DNA of 64,000 nt from Odontesthes bonariensis. Its lineage: Eukaryota; Chordata; Actinopteri; Atheriniformes; Atherinopsidae. Within the stretch, counting starts at the first letter, position 1. Each line of letters opens with the position of its first letter. This document shows positions 44,767-57,500 of the stretch, piece by piece. A program made the position numbers and the translations under genes. A model generated the notes under the pieces. It saw only the letters and a list, made by a program, of their open reading frames with translations. It was not told the origin of the DNA and made no database searches. Location of the stretch: the NCBI RefSeq assembly GCF_027942865.1, contig NC_134515.1, positions 4,056,339 through 4,120,338 on the forward strand. Direction: 5' to 3'.

Positions 44767-46115
44767 CGAGCATGCAGAATGCTGAGGTGTTCGTAGTCTT
44801 TAAAGGGGGGCGTTTTACATCAAATTAAAAGTAGATGCAGTGCAAATTTTGCAGAAAATCCAGATGATGCAGCCGAACAAATCTGAATAAAGTTTGTCTA
44901 AAAAGACAGAAATATGGACGCGGTTTGAAGGTTTTTGCTGAGGTTGGTTTGGAGATCACGTCCTGGCACATCTTCTCCTTATCTTCATAAACTGGTTTTA
45001 TAAATAATAAAGAATAATAATCAGAGGACAAACGGAAGAACAAAGCTTTGAGTGATCCAAAGGTTGGTTTGAGTCTTTAAAAAGTTGCATTTTAAGATGG
45101 TTTCATCGTACACGGTGCAGCCTTCTGCGTGGTCACGGCTAACTGAAGTGAATAAATGTCGAGCAGGACGGGTGGCGTTCAGTTAGAGAGCGACAGAGCA
45201 GAGTTCACATCATGTTTGAGTCAAATATCTGAACTTTCAGCTGTTTTTTCACCAGATTTCTGACAGAAAACTGAGCTCCAAAACCTGCTGCTTCGCCTCC
45301 TCGGGTTGCCCGATCTGAAGGAAACCCCCGTTAAAGTGATGGACTCCAGAACAAACTCACGACACGATTCATTCACAGTTTTTTCAGTGATTTATTCTCC
45401 CCAAAGTGAAACATTTTCCTTTTTCCTCAGAAGCATTCAAGTAAAACACACTCACACACACACACAAAAGTTTTACCACCAGCTCAATAAATTAACTTCT
45501 TTCTTCATTAAGACACACTCAGTAGTTCAGATTAAAGATAAAACCCACAAACACGTACCTTAAACACACCGAGTGCAGCTGATGCCGATCATAAAACCAA
45601 ATATTCATGAGACAGAGTTCAGTGGAAGGAGTTCAGGCTGTTTTCAGCTGTGGCCCCAAATCAGAAGGAATAGATTTAAAAAGGCACAAAGAAGACGAGC
45701 TCTGAGCTTCCGTCTGTTTTCCATCCATTCAGCCTCTAAAGTGTTGGTTTTTATTCTGGGATGTCGTCCCTGCACAAAGGCCGAGCGGAAACGTGCACAG
45801 AGTTCAGTCCCAGCCCGGATTAAACGCCTCGTGCACCAGGAGTTTCACAGTTTATTTTGTGTGAAATTAGTCAGATTTTCCTTCCAAATATTGATCAGTT
45901 TCTCTCTAATCTTTTTGGAGGAAGGCGACTCCTAACAAACGAGACTTTTTAAAGATTTATTTTGTCTTTTCAGGTCAGTTCAATCCTTTAAAGATTGCAG
46001 AAAAACCACCAAAACGCTGTTTTTATGGCCGTCTTGAGCTGGAAGACGTGAGGAGATGTGACTGATCGGTCACGTTACAGGAACTTAAAACCTTTCTGGA
46101 ACCAGTGCTGTGGAG
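44767..46115. other. Intergenic sequence
   Basis: No exon, RNA gene or repeat recognised. Short A-, T- and CA-rich tracts only. Confidence 0.4.
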
Positions 46116-46607
46116 TTAAAGGGACAGTTCGCCTCTTGACATGAAGCTGTATGACATCTAATATCAGCAACATCATTTCTGAACATCTTCTTACCCCCTG
46201 CTGCGTCCTGTGAGCAGAGTTCCAGCCTCGTTTTGGTGTTGGTGAAGGTAGTCCGGCTAGTTGGCTGGGGTTTAAAAAATAAAGTGTTTTGCTTCTCAAA
46301 ACAATATGCGTTCAACAGAGTAATACATTTGCATCACAAAATGATTCTCCAGGAAAAAGTCAGACCTCACAATCGCTTGGCCCTATTTTCTCTCCCTTCA
46401 TATCACTGCCTGCTTCCTGTTTTGAGAAGCAAGACGCTTTATTTTTTAAACCCCAGCCAACTAGCCGGACTACCTTCATCAACACCAAAACGAGGCTGGA
46501 ACTCTGCTCACAGGACGCAGCAGGGGGTAAGAAGATGTTCATAAATGATGTTGCTGATATGGGATGTCATACAGCTTCATGTCAAAAGAGGCGAACTGTC
46601 CCTTTAA
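46116..46607. mobile_element. TTAA foldback element, copy 7, centre deleted
   Basis: Both ends present but the inner parts of the right arm and the centre are missing (junction near 46415). Confidence 0.92.
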
Positions 46608-47382
46608 GGTGGACTCGGCCGACTCTGGCCACTAACTTGGGTTCCATAAAGGTTGTAAGTATTGATTTTAATTCACTGTTTAAAACCTGCAGCATCAGCA
46701 GGTCCAGCGTCGGAGGAGGAACGACCCAAACTTTGGATCCGATCTTTTTCCTTCATCTTGTGAAAAACAGCTGCCTCAGATACTTTATCTGCTGTTGGGA
46801 ACGCTCACTCTCATCCTCCCGTCCTCGTCTTTATGGATCACAGGTAGCTCAACCTCTCATAAAGGACGGGTTCTGAACTAAATGGACTTTAGTCCAGCTT
46901 CCCTCGGTCTGAGGACACCTGCAGAACAGCAAAAGCTTCGGGAAATGATGTTAGAACCACGTAAACCGAAGCAGATTGGAAAACTCTGGAGCTTTATAAG
47001 AGCCTCTGAGGCAGGTGAAAACACATCCAGCTGGTTTCATTCATTACAACTTTGCTCCAGAGTTTTAGAAACTGGAAATTTATTGGAAAATTAAAGGCAG
47101 CAGCTGCAGAACCCGATTATTTTCCTCATCAACACACCTGTCGCCGCTCAATATTCATCTTTAAGGCCTCACTCTGACTGAATGTGTTTATAATCATCAA
47201 TAACATCATTACAAGTGTAAAAAAATATATATTTTTATCATTCAAACCACCCCCAACATATTCGATCATTATATTTTTGTATTTCAAGCTGAATATCTAT
47301 AGATTTTGAACTGTTAAATGTGCTGATTTAGAGCTTGTGGTTGACACGACTGAGGGTGAAAATGCAAAAACATCGATCCCAC

Positions 47383-47417
<35 letters not shown>

Positions 47418-47690
47418 GGTTAGAGAGGGTTGCTCGCAGGGAAATGGGATTTTACTGGAACGAGTGAGTGAGGACGGTCGTCTTTAGAGTATAAAAGCAC
47501 ATGAGAAGTTTAAATGGAGCGCAGGGAGTTGGACCCGAGACGTCCAAACATACGTAACCCTTTGTGATGGTTTCCTTTCAAACCGCCCCTCAGTGAGGAA
47601 TGCCGCCACCCAAACACCGATTTAATTTAGCTTTCAGGTAAAAGTCCCTTTCAGCTCTAAACTTCCCCTTCAGATTTAAAGGTTTTGACC
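46608..47690. other. Intergenic sequence
   Basis: Nothing recognised except (TTA)n at 47382-47416. Confidence 0.4.
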
Positions 47691-48765
47691 AGATGAACAG
47701 AAATACATCCTCACATTTCCAGATTTTTCTTTGTTTCAGGCCATGTTCCAAGATGGCCGCCCCCACAGACCCGTAAGATCTGCTTCAAATCTGATCTGAA
47801 CTCATCAATCAGGAGCATTAAGGTGTGAGATTCTGTACAGTTTAAGGCCACTTAAAGGCTTTAACACTGTTTTACCATCTCAGTGGTTGCAGCTGCGCTG
47901 GCACTACTGTAAATATCTTTAAGAAATCTTCTACTTTGGGACTTATTTTTTAGATTGAGAAAACAACGAGCTTGTGGATCGTTACTGGCAGGAAGTTAAA
48001 GCCCAGATGTGTGGTCCTAAAGCAGCAAAGAGGTGAAGTTTTGACCCCAGCGGCAGATGAACAGAAATACATCCTCACATTTCCAGATTTTTTTTTTGTT
48101 TCAGGCCATGTTCCAAGATGGCCGCCCCCACAGACCCGTAAGATCTGCTTCAAATCTGATCAGAACTCATCAATCAGGAGCATTAAGGAGTGAATTTCTT
48201 TCAAAAATCTTCTATTTTGTGACTTATTTTTAAATTGAGAAAATAACGAGCTTTTGGATCGTTACTGGCAGGAAGTTACAGCCCCGACATCCTCACATTT
48301 CCAGATTTTTTTTGGTTTGAGGCCATGTTCCAAGATGGCCGCCCCCACAGACCCGTAAGATCTGCTTCAAATCTGATCAGAACTCATCAATCAGGAGCAT
48401 TAAGGAGTGAATTTCTTTCAAAAATCTTCTATTTTGTGACTTATTTTTAAATTGAGAAAATAACGAGCTTTTGGATCGTTACTGGCAGGAAGTTACAGCC
48501 CCGACATCCTCACATTTCCAGATTTTTTTTGGTTTGAGGCCATGTTCCAAGATGGCCGCCCCCACAAACCCGTAAGATCTGCTTCAAATCTGATCAGAAC
48601 TCATCAATCAGGAGCATTAAGGAGTGAATTTCTTTCAAAAATCTTCTATTTTGTGACTTATTTTTAAATTGAGAAAACAACGAGCTTGTGGATCGTTTAC
48701 AACGCCCCGACGTTTGGTCCTAAAGCAGCAAAGAGGTGAAGTTTTGACCCCAGCGGCAGATATCT
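47690..48765. repeat. Tandem array, 217-365 bp units, each with a YY1-like site
   Basis: CCATGTTCCAAGATGGCC occurs at 47741, 48106, 48323 and 48540 (spacings 365, 217, 217). Each unit has AAGATGGCCGCC, whose complement contains CCATCTT, the YY1 core. Units also share GATCTGCTTCAAATCTGATC. Confidence 0.9.
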
Positions 48766-49756
48766 GGGAGGCGTCGCACCTCAGAAATGCAGTCAGGTGG
48801 TTCAGCACATGCACGGCCGCGTTAATAAGTCGCTAATGCACACTGAAGCCGTGTGTTCATGCAGCGTCCGAGGAGTCAGAGCAGCCGTCCTCACGTTTGC
48901 CGGCAACCTGGTGAAGTCAGAGGGGAAGGTTAGAGAGGCTACCACAGAAGAAGAAGAAGAAGAAGAGCGGGCATGCTGAGGCGGAGCGGCAGGCGAGCAG
49001 TAAAGACCCAAAGCCACCACACAGAATTCTTGTTAATTTAATTGAGAGATTCAATATAAAACATCATCAAAAACAAAAAAAGGAACAGCAGAAAAAGACT
49101 CCTGGCAAAGTGAGCAGAGTCCATGCTGATCAGAGAGGAAAATAAAATAAAAAAACATGGAGCCTGCAGCTTCTGTGAGAGTCCAGCAGGGCAAACAGCT
49201 GTAAACATGTAAGATGACCAACACACGGGATGCGTTTTCAGAGCCACCGCTGAGGAAAAGGTCCAAAGTCTTCACCTTCCTTCTGTAATAACGTTCCTGT
49301 TTCTGTCACTGGAAGTCTGATCAGTAAACATTCTGCTGTAAGATTCAAGTGATTCTCTGTTCTTTGAGAACTTAATGGAAAAAGTTAAGAGCCTTAAAGC
49401 TGCTAAAGTTAAAGTGTGAGGGATCCTTTCTACATTCAGCTTACTTCCTTTTAAGAATCATTTACAAAGTCCGTTTGAATATTTTGAGGTTTTCATTCGT
49501 TCGTTTTACTCGTTTCCATTAAGTTTTTTTTTTTTTCATGCATCAGAAAAGCTTGGAAAAGTTGTTTTGGGGGTCGTGGAACCATGATGGAATCAATTCT
49601 GGATTTTTCCTCCAGTTTATGACCAAAACCGCAGATTTATTTTTGTTTATTCAGCCTCAAAGTCTCTGTTTATAACAGCTGTGTGTAAAGTAGCCTACAC
49701 CGCCACCTGGTGGCCACACTAGAGCAGTTCATTCACTCCAAACCAGCTGATGGAAA

Positions 49757-50160
49757 GTTTTTCTGTGCCATCAGTTTGAATACGAATTTCTGATATTGAA
49801 TTTTTACAGCATCAAAATCAGACTTTGAATTTGAAAAACCAACAGTGTGAAAAAAAAATCAATTTCTAAAAATAAAAATTCAGTGGAAAAAATTCAATGA
49901 AAAAAAAAATTAAACTTACAATTAAAATTACATACACTGAATTTTTTTTTCATTTAATTTTTTTGAAAGTTGAATTTCTTGTGATTTTTTTTTTTTAGAT
50001 GTTGACTTTTTTTTTTTACACTGATTCTCGTTTTTAAAAATTAATTTATTTTTTTACACTGTTGGTTTTTCAAATTCAAAATCTGATTTTGATGCTGTAA
50101 AAATTAAATATTACAAATTCGTATTCAAACTCTTTTCTGGCACAGAAAAACTTCCACAGA
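49757..50160. mobile_element. Inverted-repeat (foldback) element
   Basis: GTTTGAATACGAATTT and ATTTTTACAGCATCAAAATC on the left recur inverted on the right (50030-50135), around an A/T-rich core; the ends are near TTTTTCTGTGCC / GGCACAGAAAAA. No coding capacity. Confidence 0.8.
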
Positions 50161-50709
50161 AACAACCCTGAAGAGCATTTTCTGTTGTGTCGTTTCAAAT
50201 GTTCGCTACAAACATCTTCTGATATGCTGCGTATTGCTGTTTAAAAACCAGAAACTGGGATGTGTCGCCACTCTAAAAACCTCCAAACGGCAACGCTGCT
50301 ACACACAAAACGAAGATGGGTGACCTCTGAAAACTGAGCCTCACAACATGAATGAAAACACGTGTCTTAGTGGCAAAAATGGCAGTAACGTATGGGCGAG
50401 CAACAGGAGGAAACCCCGAACATTTGTGCTTATTTCTCAGTCCAACACCGCTTTAGATTCCAGAATGAAGCCAAACTTTAAGGTGTTCCATCTTTAACCA
50501 ACACGGCTGCTCTACGGCTGCAGAGAAACATCATTCGCTCAAGGAAAAGTGGGAGGAAAATACGTAAGGCTGCCCGACAACCCGGTCCAGAGACGAGTGG
50601 CACGAGGTGGGGAGATAAAGAAAGAGCCGTAACCGCGGAAACAGAGAGAAGGGAAATGTTTGCCACCACACACACAAGAAGAAGCAGGCCAGAGCGCAGT
50701 TTTCTTTCT
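50161..50709 (-). other. kiaa2013: Likely kiaa2013 3' UTR
   Basis: Directly downstream of the minus-strand stop. No convincing AATAAA within it. Confidence 0.35.
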
Positions 50710-51566
50710 TTATACCTTACTCCTGAAGAGCGGCTTGGCCCCGGGGCCGCAGTACTCGTTGTATATGAGCTTGAAGAGGAAGAGGTGGAAGAGGGTGATG
50801 AGCGAGGCCACGCTGAACCAGAAGAGGAAGGGCAGGCCCGGGTACCTGTTGGCCATGTGCTCCTCGTGGGCCAGGATGGCCTTGAGGTGCAGCGTGTGGC
50901 GCAGGTCCTGCAGGTGGCGCAGGTCGGTGGAGATGTAGAGCAGCGGCGTGATGGGCTGCGTCACCATGACGGGGAAGGTGTGGCCCTTGGCCTCCGACGT
51001 CAGCTCCACGGGCTCGTTCAGGCAGCCGGCCTCGCAGGCGTACAGCTTCACCGCCGTCTCCTGCTTCACCGACACGTGCAGGAAGGGCTTCCCCTCGCCG
51101 TCCAGCAGCACCGCCAGGCTGAGCAGGTCCTGGTTGTAGCGGATCCCGCGCAGGGCGTAGCTGTTGTGCAGCACGTCGGGGTCGGCCTGGAACTGCAGGT
51201 GGTTCTCGGTGAACTGGAGGCCGCCGAAGCTCAGCGCCATGCCCTGCATGGCCCCGTGGGCGCCGGCCGCCACCAGCACCCTGCAGCCGCGCTTCTGCAG
51301 CGTCAGCGTCCACAGCGTGACCAGCTGCAGGATCTGCGCCGCGCTGCTCACGCGCTCGGGCCACAGGTTCTCCGCGTGCATGGTGGCGTGGCCGCTGAAG
51401 CAGTGGTCGGCGTAGTTGAGGCTGGACTCCAGCCGGGCGCGCTCCTCGCCGCTCAGCCTCCGGTCCAGCAGGGGCGCTGTGGAGGAGGACAGGATGTAGT
51501 AGAGCGTGGTGTTCACGGTGCGGCTGGACGGCGTGTGGGAGTCCGTGATCTTCCTCATTTCTACCC
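50710..51566 (-). CDS. kiaa2013: kiaa2013 exon 3
   Basis: 857 nt from GVEMRKITDSHTPS to the stop at 50710-50712, including the C-terminal membrane helix. Acceptor TTCAG. The stop codon overlaps a possible donor (AAG/GTATAA). Confidence 0.93.
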
Positions 51567-54500
51567 CTGAATCAGCAGAGAGACACAAACGCACAATTTA
51601 ACACAAGCCAAAATTCATTTAAATGATTTTATTTGTTTCTTTTTATATGTAAATTAATTTTATTTCTACAGCCCTTTACAGACAATCCTTACGGTGTACC
51701 AAAGTGCTTTACAGCAGGTAATAAATAAAGAGAAGAAGAAGTAAAAACAAATAAAAACAATAAAAGAACAGTGAAAGCAATACAATACAACAAAATCAAA
51801 TAAGATTTTAATATATTCTTTTATGTATTTTTAATCTTTTTTTGTTTCTCTTTATATTATTTTATGTATTTTTAATGCTTCTTACACTCCCTGCTGCAAT
51901 GCTTTTATTTTATGTAAAGCACTTTGAACTGTTTTGTACATGAAATGTGCTACAAATAAATTTGATTTGATTTTGAAGCCCGACTTAAAGCGTACGTTTT
52001 ACGGAACTCTCCTTCAAAACAGCAGAAACCTCCCTGAAGGTGCACTTCCTAACTGTTCTGGTGCTTTTTACTGGGATCACTTTATCTCTGGTGTTCATCA
52101 CAACAGTTTGAGCTTCTTTAATCCAAACCTGTTCGTTCGTCAAATGTGACATATTCCCCTAAAAATAAATATATTATGCGGTTTATTTATAAATCTTATC
52201 ATTAACTTCAATTAAAACTTCATTTATTTTTAATTTTCTCTTTAGTTAAGAGGCTCTTAATTTAAACACTGCATTTAAACTATTTTATGATGATAAAACC
52301 GGAAATATTTTCCAAGGAAGTCTTTGTTCGACAGTTAAAACAGTTTATCACCATAACTGTTTATTAATAAATCTTAATATTAACGTCATTTATTTTTAAT
52401 TTTCTCTTTAGCAAAGAGGCTCTTAAAGCTATAATGTGTAATATTTCACGGACATTCATTGGGGTGTAACACTGTTATGTACATTCGCATGCTGAATATA
52501 AAGAATATAAGAACACTGCACTTTTGTGATGGAGGTAATTAATAACGATTGAGGTAATACTTGTGAATGATGAGACTCAAATTTGTTAATAGACAACGTG
52601 AAATATTACACATTATGGCTTTAAAGGTGTTTTACTGCATTTAAACTATTTTATGATGATAAAACCGGTCTTTGTACGACAGTTAAACAGTTTATCACCA
52701 TAACTGGGATTTAGCCCCTGATTGAGCATGAAAACATTTCCTTAGAACAAGGAAGAAGTGATTTTTATTTTAATTTTTTTTTAAAGAAATGACCATTAAT
52801 TACAGAAAATAAACCCAAACTGCAGCAAAGATGTTGGAGCATGATAATAGTTAAAGTAATGAAACATTATATTTAGTACAGCCGTATGCACACAGACTGG
52901 AAATAAACCTGCATGTGAGCAGCCATGGAAGAGTGCACCCCCCTGCACACACCTGTTCCCCCTGCACACACACCTGTTCCCCCTGCACACACCTGTTCCC
53001 CCTGCACACACCTGTTCCCCCTGCACACACCTGTTCCCCCTGCGCACCTGTTCCCCCTGCACACACCTGTTCCTCCTGCACACACCTGTTCCCCCTGCAC
53101 ACACCTGTTCCCCCTGCACACACCTGTTCCCCCTGCACACACCTGTTCCCCCTGCACACACCTGTTCCCCCTGCACACACCTGTTCCCCCTGCACACACC
53201 TGTTCCCCCTGCACACACCTGTTCCCCCTGCACACACCTGTTCCTCCTGCACACACCTGTTCCTCCTGCACACCTGTTCCTCCTGCACACCTGTTCCTCC
53301 TGCACACCTGTTCCCCCTGCACACACCTGTTCCCCCTGCACACACCTGTTCCTCCTGCGCACCTGTTCCCCCTGCACACACCTGTTCCCCCTGCACACAC
53401 CTGTTCCTCCTGCGCACCTGTTCCCCCTGCACACACCTGTTCCTCCTGCACACACCTGTTCCCCCTGCACACACCTGTTCCCCCTGCACACACCTGTTCC
53501 CCCTGCACACACCTGTTCCCCCTGCACACACCTGTTCCCCCTGCACGCACCTGTTCCCCCTGCACGCACCTGTTCCCCCTGCACACACCTGTTCCTCCTG
53601 CACACACCCGTTCCTCCTGCACACACCCGTTCCTCCTGCACACACCCGTTCCTCCTGCACACACCCGTTCCTCCTGCACACACCCGTTCCTCCTGCACAC
53701 ACCTGTTCCCCCTGCACACACCTGTTCCTCCTGCGCACCTGTTCCCCCTGCACACACCTGTTCCCCCTGCACACACCTGTTCCCCCTGCACACACCTGTT
53801 CCCCCTGCACACACCTGTTCCCCCTGCACACACCTGTTCCTCCTGCGCACCTGTTCCCCCTGCACACACCCGTTCCTCCTGCACACACCCGTTCCCCCTG
53901 CACACACCCGTTCCCCCTGCACACACCCGTTCCTCCTGCACACACCCGTTCCTCCTGCACACACCCGTTCCCCCTGCACACACCCGTTCCCCCTGCACAC
54001 ACCCGTTCCTCCTGCACACACCCGTTCCTCCTGCACACACCCGTTCCCCCTGCACACACCCGTTCCTCCTGCACACACCCGTTCCCCCTGCACACACCCG
54101 TTCCCCCTGCACACACCCGTTCCTCCTGCACACACCCGTTCCCCCTGCACACACCTGTTCCTCCTGCACACACCCGTTCCCCCTGCACACACCCGTTCCC
54201 CCTGCACACACCCGTTCCTCCTGCACACACCCGTTCCCCCTGCACACACCTGTTCCTCCTGCACACACCTGTTCCTCCTGCACACACCCGTTCCCCCTGC
54301 ACACACCCGTTCCCCCTGCACACACCTGTTCCTCCTGCACACACCCGTTCCCCCTGCACACACCCGTTCCCCCTGCACACACCCGTTCCTCCTGCACACA
54401 CCCGTTCCCCCTGCACACACCCGTTCCCCCTGCACACACCTGTTCCTCCTGCACACACCCGTTCCCCCTGCACACACCCGTTCCTCCTGCACACACCCGT

Positions 54501-57500
54501 TCCCCCTGCACACACCCGTTCCTCCTGCACACACCTGTTCCTCCTGCACACACCTGTTCCTCCACCCGAGGTGACAGAGCGCCATTTTAAACCATCAACT
54601 TGTATTATCTCCTCTAATAAGCCTCCATCTTTCAAAATATTTTGCTTTTGAGTGATTTCTGGTTTCAATCAGGAAGATGGAGGCAGAAACGAGCTTCTAC
54701 CAGCGGCAGGTTGGCTGGGCAACGATTAAAGTGCAGGAACAGCACTATTTTCAATAAAAAAAAAACAGTAATAAAATAAAATTTAATTTTATATTTGAAT
54801 TATTTATTTATCTATTTATATATTTTTTGAATGGGGCATTTTTGAATGAGTGGGGTTAGGGGATGGGTAATAATAATTTAACCCAACACTCCTGTTTTTG
54901 TTCATCCATGAAACAAGTAATTAGAACGTGTTCTACTCTACTTACAAATAAATCTGTTGAAATATCTGTTGAAAACATTTTGTATGGATGTTTTCTTATG
55001 ACTTCTGCTTATATTTATGCTTGGATATAATATATTCCCAGTTAGTTCTCCTAAATTCCCATTATTCCCATGGAAAGTTTCCAATATGGAATATATCCTA
55101 AATTCCCAAGCTTAACTTCCCATGGAAATTTACCGGAAACTTTCCGCCCCTTTGCAACCCTATTTGGGACTGGTGGCCAGCTTTATGTAAACACTGTAAA
55201 GGTCCAGACGGTTAGTTTTACAGCCCCAGCTCACCTGAAATGAAGAGGTCCGCCCAGGCCTGCTGGTGGTCCATCACCAGGTCCTCCACGGAGGCCCTCA
55301 GCAGCTCCCCCAGCTCCTTTTTGGCTCCGTCCCTCAGTGCGCTGAAGGTCTCCTCCAGCTTGGAGGACTCGATGGGGTCCGATGTCCACACCACGGACAG
55401 CACGTTGTCAGTGTGGTCGGACTTGGCAGCGACGTGGATCCTGCTGCTCAGCTTTTTGGCGACCACCACCACCAGCACCATCCGGTTGTTCTCCACCGGG
55501 ACCCTGCCGGAGGAGAGCACGATGTCCCGGTCCTCCAGCTTCTCCACGCTGGTGGAGAACTTGCTCCCGAAGGACGGAGAACTCCCGGAGGAGACCTCCA
55601 AAGCGGCGGCTCTGTCCGAGGGGTTCTTGATGTGGATGCGCTGCAGGTAGACGTTGGGTCTGCTCCTGTGCGCCATGACCTCCTCCCGGATGGAGACGCA
55701 GTCCCGGGCAGACTGCACCGCGGCCGGTGAGGCGCAGCGGACCGACAGCACGGATCCCTTCCGGAACCACAGCATGCTGGCCTGAGCCTCGGCGCGCCCG
55801 CCCTCCAGGTGGATGTCCACTCTCGGGGAGTAGTCGGTCTGATGCACGGGCGCCGAGCCGGGCTGCGCAGAGGACGCCACCCACAGTCTGTTGGAGTCGA
55901 CATCGATCAGGATGTGGCCGTTACCTGAAACGAAAGGCGTGTCCAGCTGGTCCTCGGGCGTCCTGTGGATCCCCTCCCCTCGCTCCACAACGGACTTCCA
56001 CCTGTTAGATAGATTCTTTCAATGGCAGCTCAACAACAAGCCGGAGGGATCTCAAGTTAAATAAAGAGTTTATTGGTGGTCACATGTCAAAGCATATCGG
56101 CACTGGGCTCAGTGGAACAGAGCTCCCGCAGGAAATCCGTCAGACTGAGCCTCGATTTCCGGGTCTCGTTTGCATTTATAGCCTCATAGGTTGGACTCAC
56201 ACTCGACTAGTGGTGCAACGGATCATCATTGATCCGTTCGGATCAATTATTTCGGTTCGGCACACACATGATCCGCGGATTGATTTATGAAAAAAAAAAA
56301 TTGTGCGCATGTTCAGTCCTCACACAGCCGTTACCATTCCTGCTAGTTCCAGGGACAGAGCTACTTTCCACGCTCTGGGTAAAAGTCTGCAACAGTTCCC
56401 TCTTCAATAAGCAAACAGTCCTATGGCTCGTTTGTGATTTATTGTCCTCGGCGTACAACATGTAGAACAGTGGGCATGGAAAATAAAAGACTTCGGTGAC
56501 TACAGTAACGATAACTGCTGCCTCTGTCTGTTTCCATATACTCGCGCTGCCACACAAACCTGTCGCCTAGGTTACCACACAGACATAACACGTAGCTGAC
56601 ATAGCGATAGCTAACATAGCGATAGCTAACATAAAGAAAACCAGGCCACGCATTTGCAGCGACATCACCCCGGTGTTTCACTGACAGGAGTGAAACCCAA
56701 AGCGGGTGAACAACCGCTCATCACCGCGGAAAGCGATCACAAACGCTATCGGTGTGTTTTTATGTTGCACTTTAAGTTGTTTTTCTTTGATTATGTTGAA
56801 AAGAAGATGTTAATTGTGCACTTTAAGTTGATTTTATATATTTCAATTTAATAATTTAAAAGTGTTAATAAACAAAAAGACAAAACATGTTTATTTGTCT
56901 TGTCTATTTTTTTTTTTTTTTTTTGCTGATCCGAAAAATGATCCGATCCGTGAGTCTTTTGATCCGTTGCACCCCTACACTCGACCGAGTATGATTGGAC
57001 CTGCTTCGTCATATTCTCTGGATCAGCCAAACAATGTGTGTGTGTGTGTGTGTGTGTGTGAGAATCTGCCCTTGCTTTCCCAATTCAGGGTGCTTGCTCT
57101 TTTTCCAAATTAAAATCACAGACTTTTAAAAACTGATACTCTCCCCCCCACATGAAAATCACAAGTACATGAATTTCACATCAAACAAGTGTCACAAAAA
57201 CTATAAAAAAAAATGGATGGATGGATGAATGTATGTAGAATTCAGTCTCTTCACTCACATCTCATCCCATTAGGCTAACACAGTACGTGACCAGTTAGTA
57301 AAATGATAGTTTTATAGCCTACCTTCCTATTTCTCATTTCACAATGCCTTTGAGCTTACTGTAAAATTCTACCATACATTTATTTTCCATACTTTATTAA
57401 GACTTTCACACAAAATTCAAGACTTTTCAAGGTCTGGAAAACAGTGCTTCAAAATTCCATACTTATTAAGACTTTCAAGACTTGCGCAAGCACCCTGCAA

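Noticed and set aside
50656..51570. 304-codon plus-strand ORF
   Set aside because: Antisense shadow of kiaa2013 exon 3, caused by high GC and few stops.
52796..54668. Five overlapping 550-605 codon ORFs on both strands
   Set aside because: All read the 19-bp minisatellite in different frames; no non-repeat protein sequence of substance.
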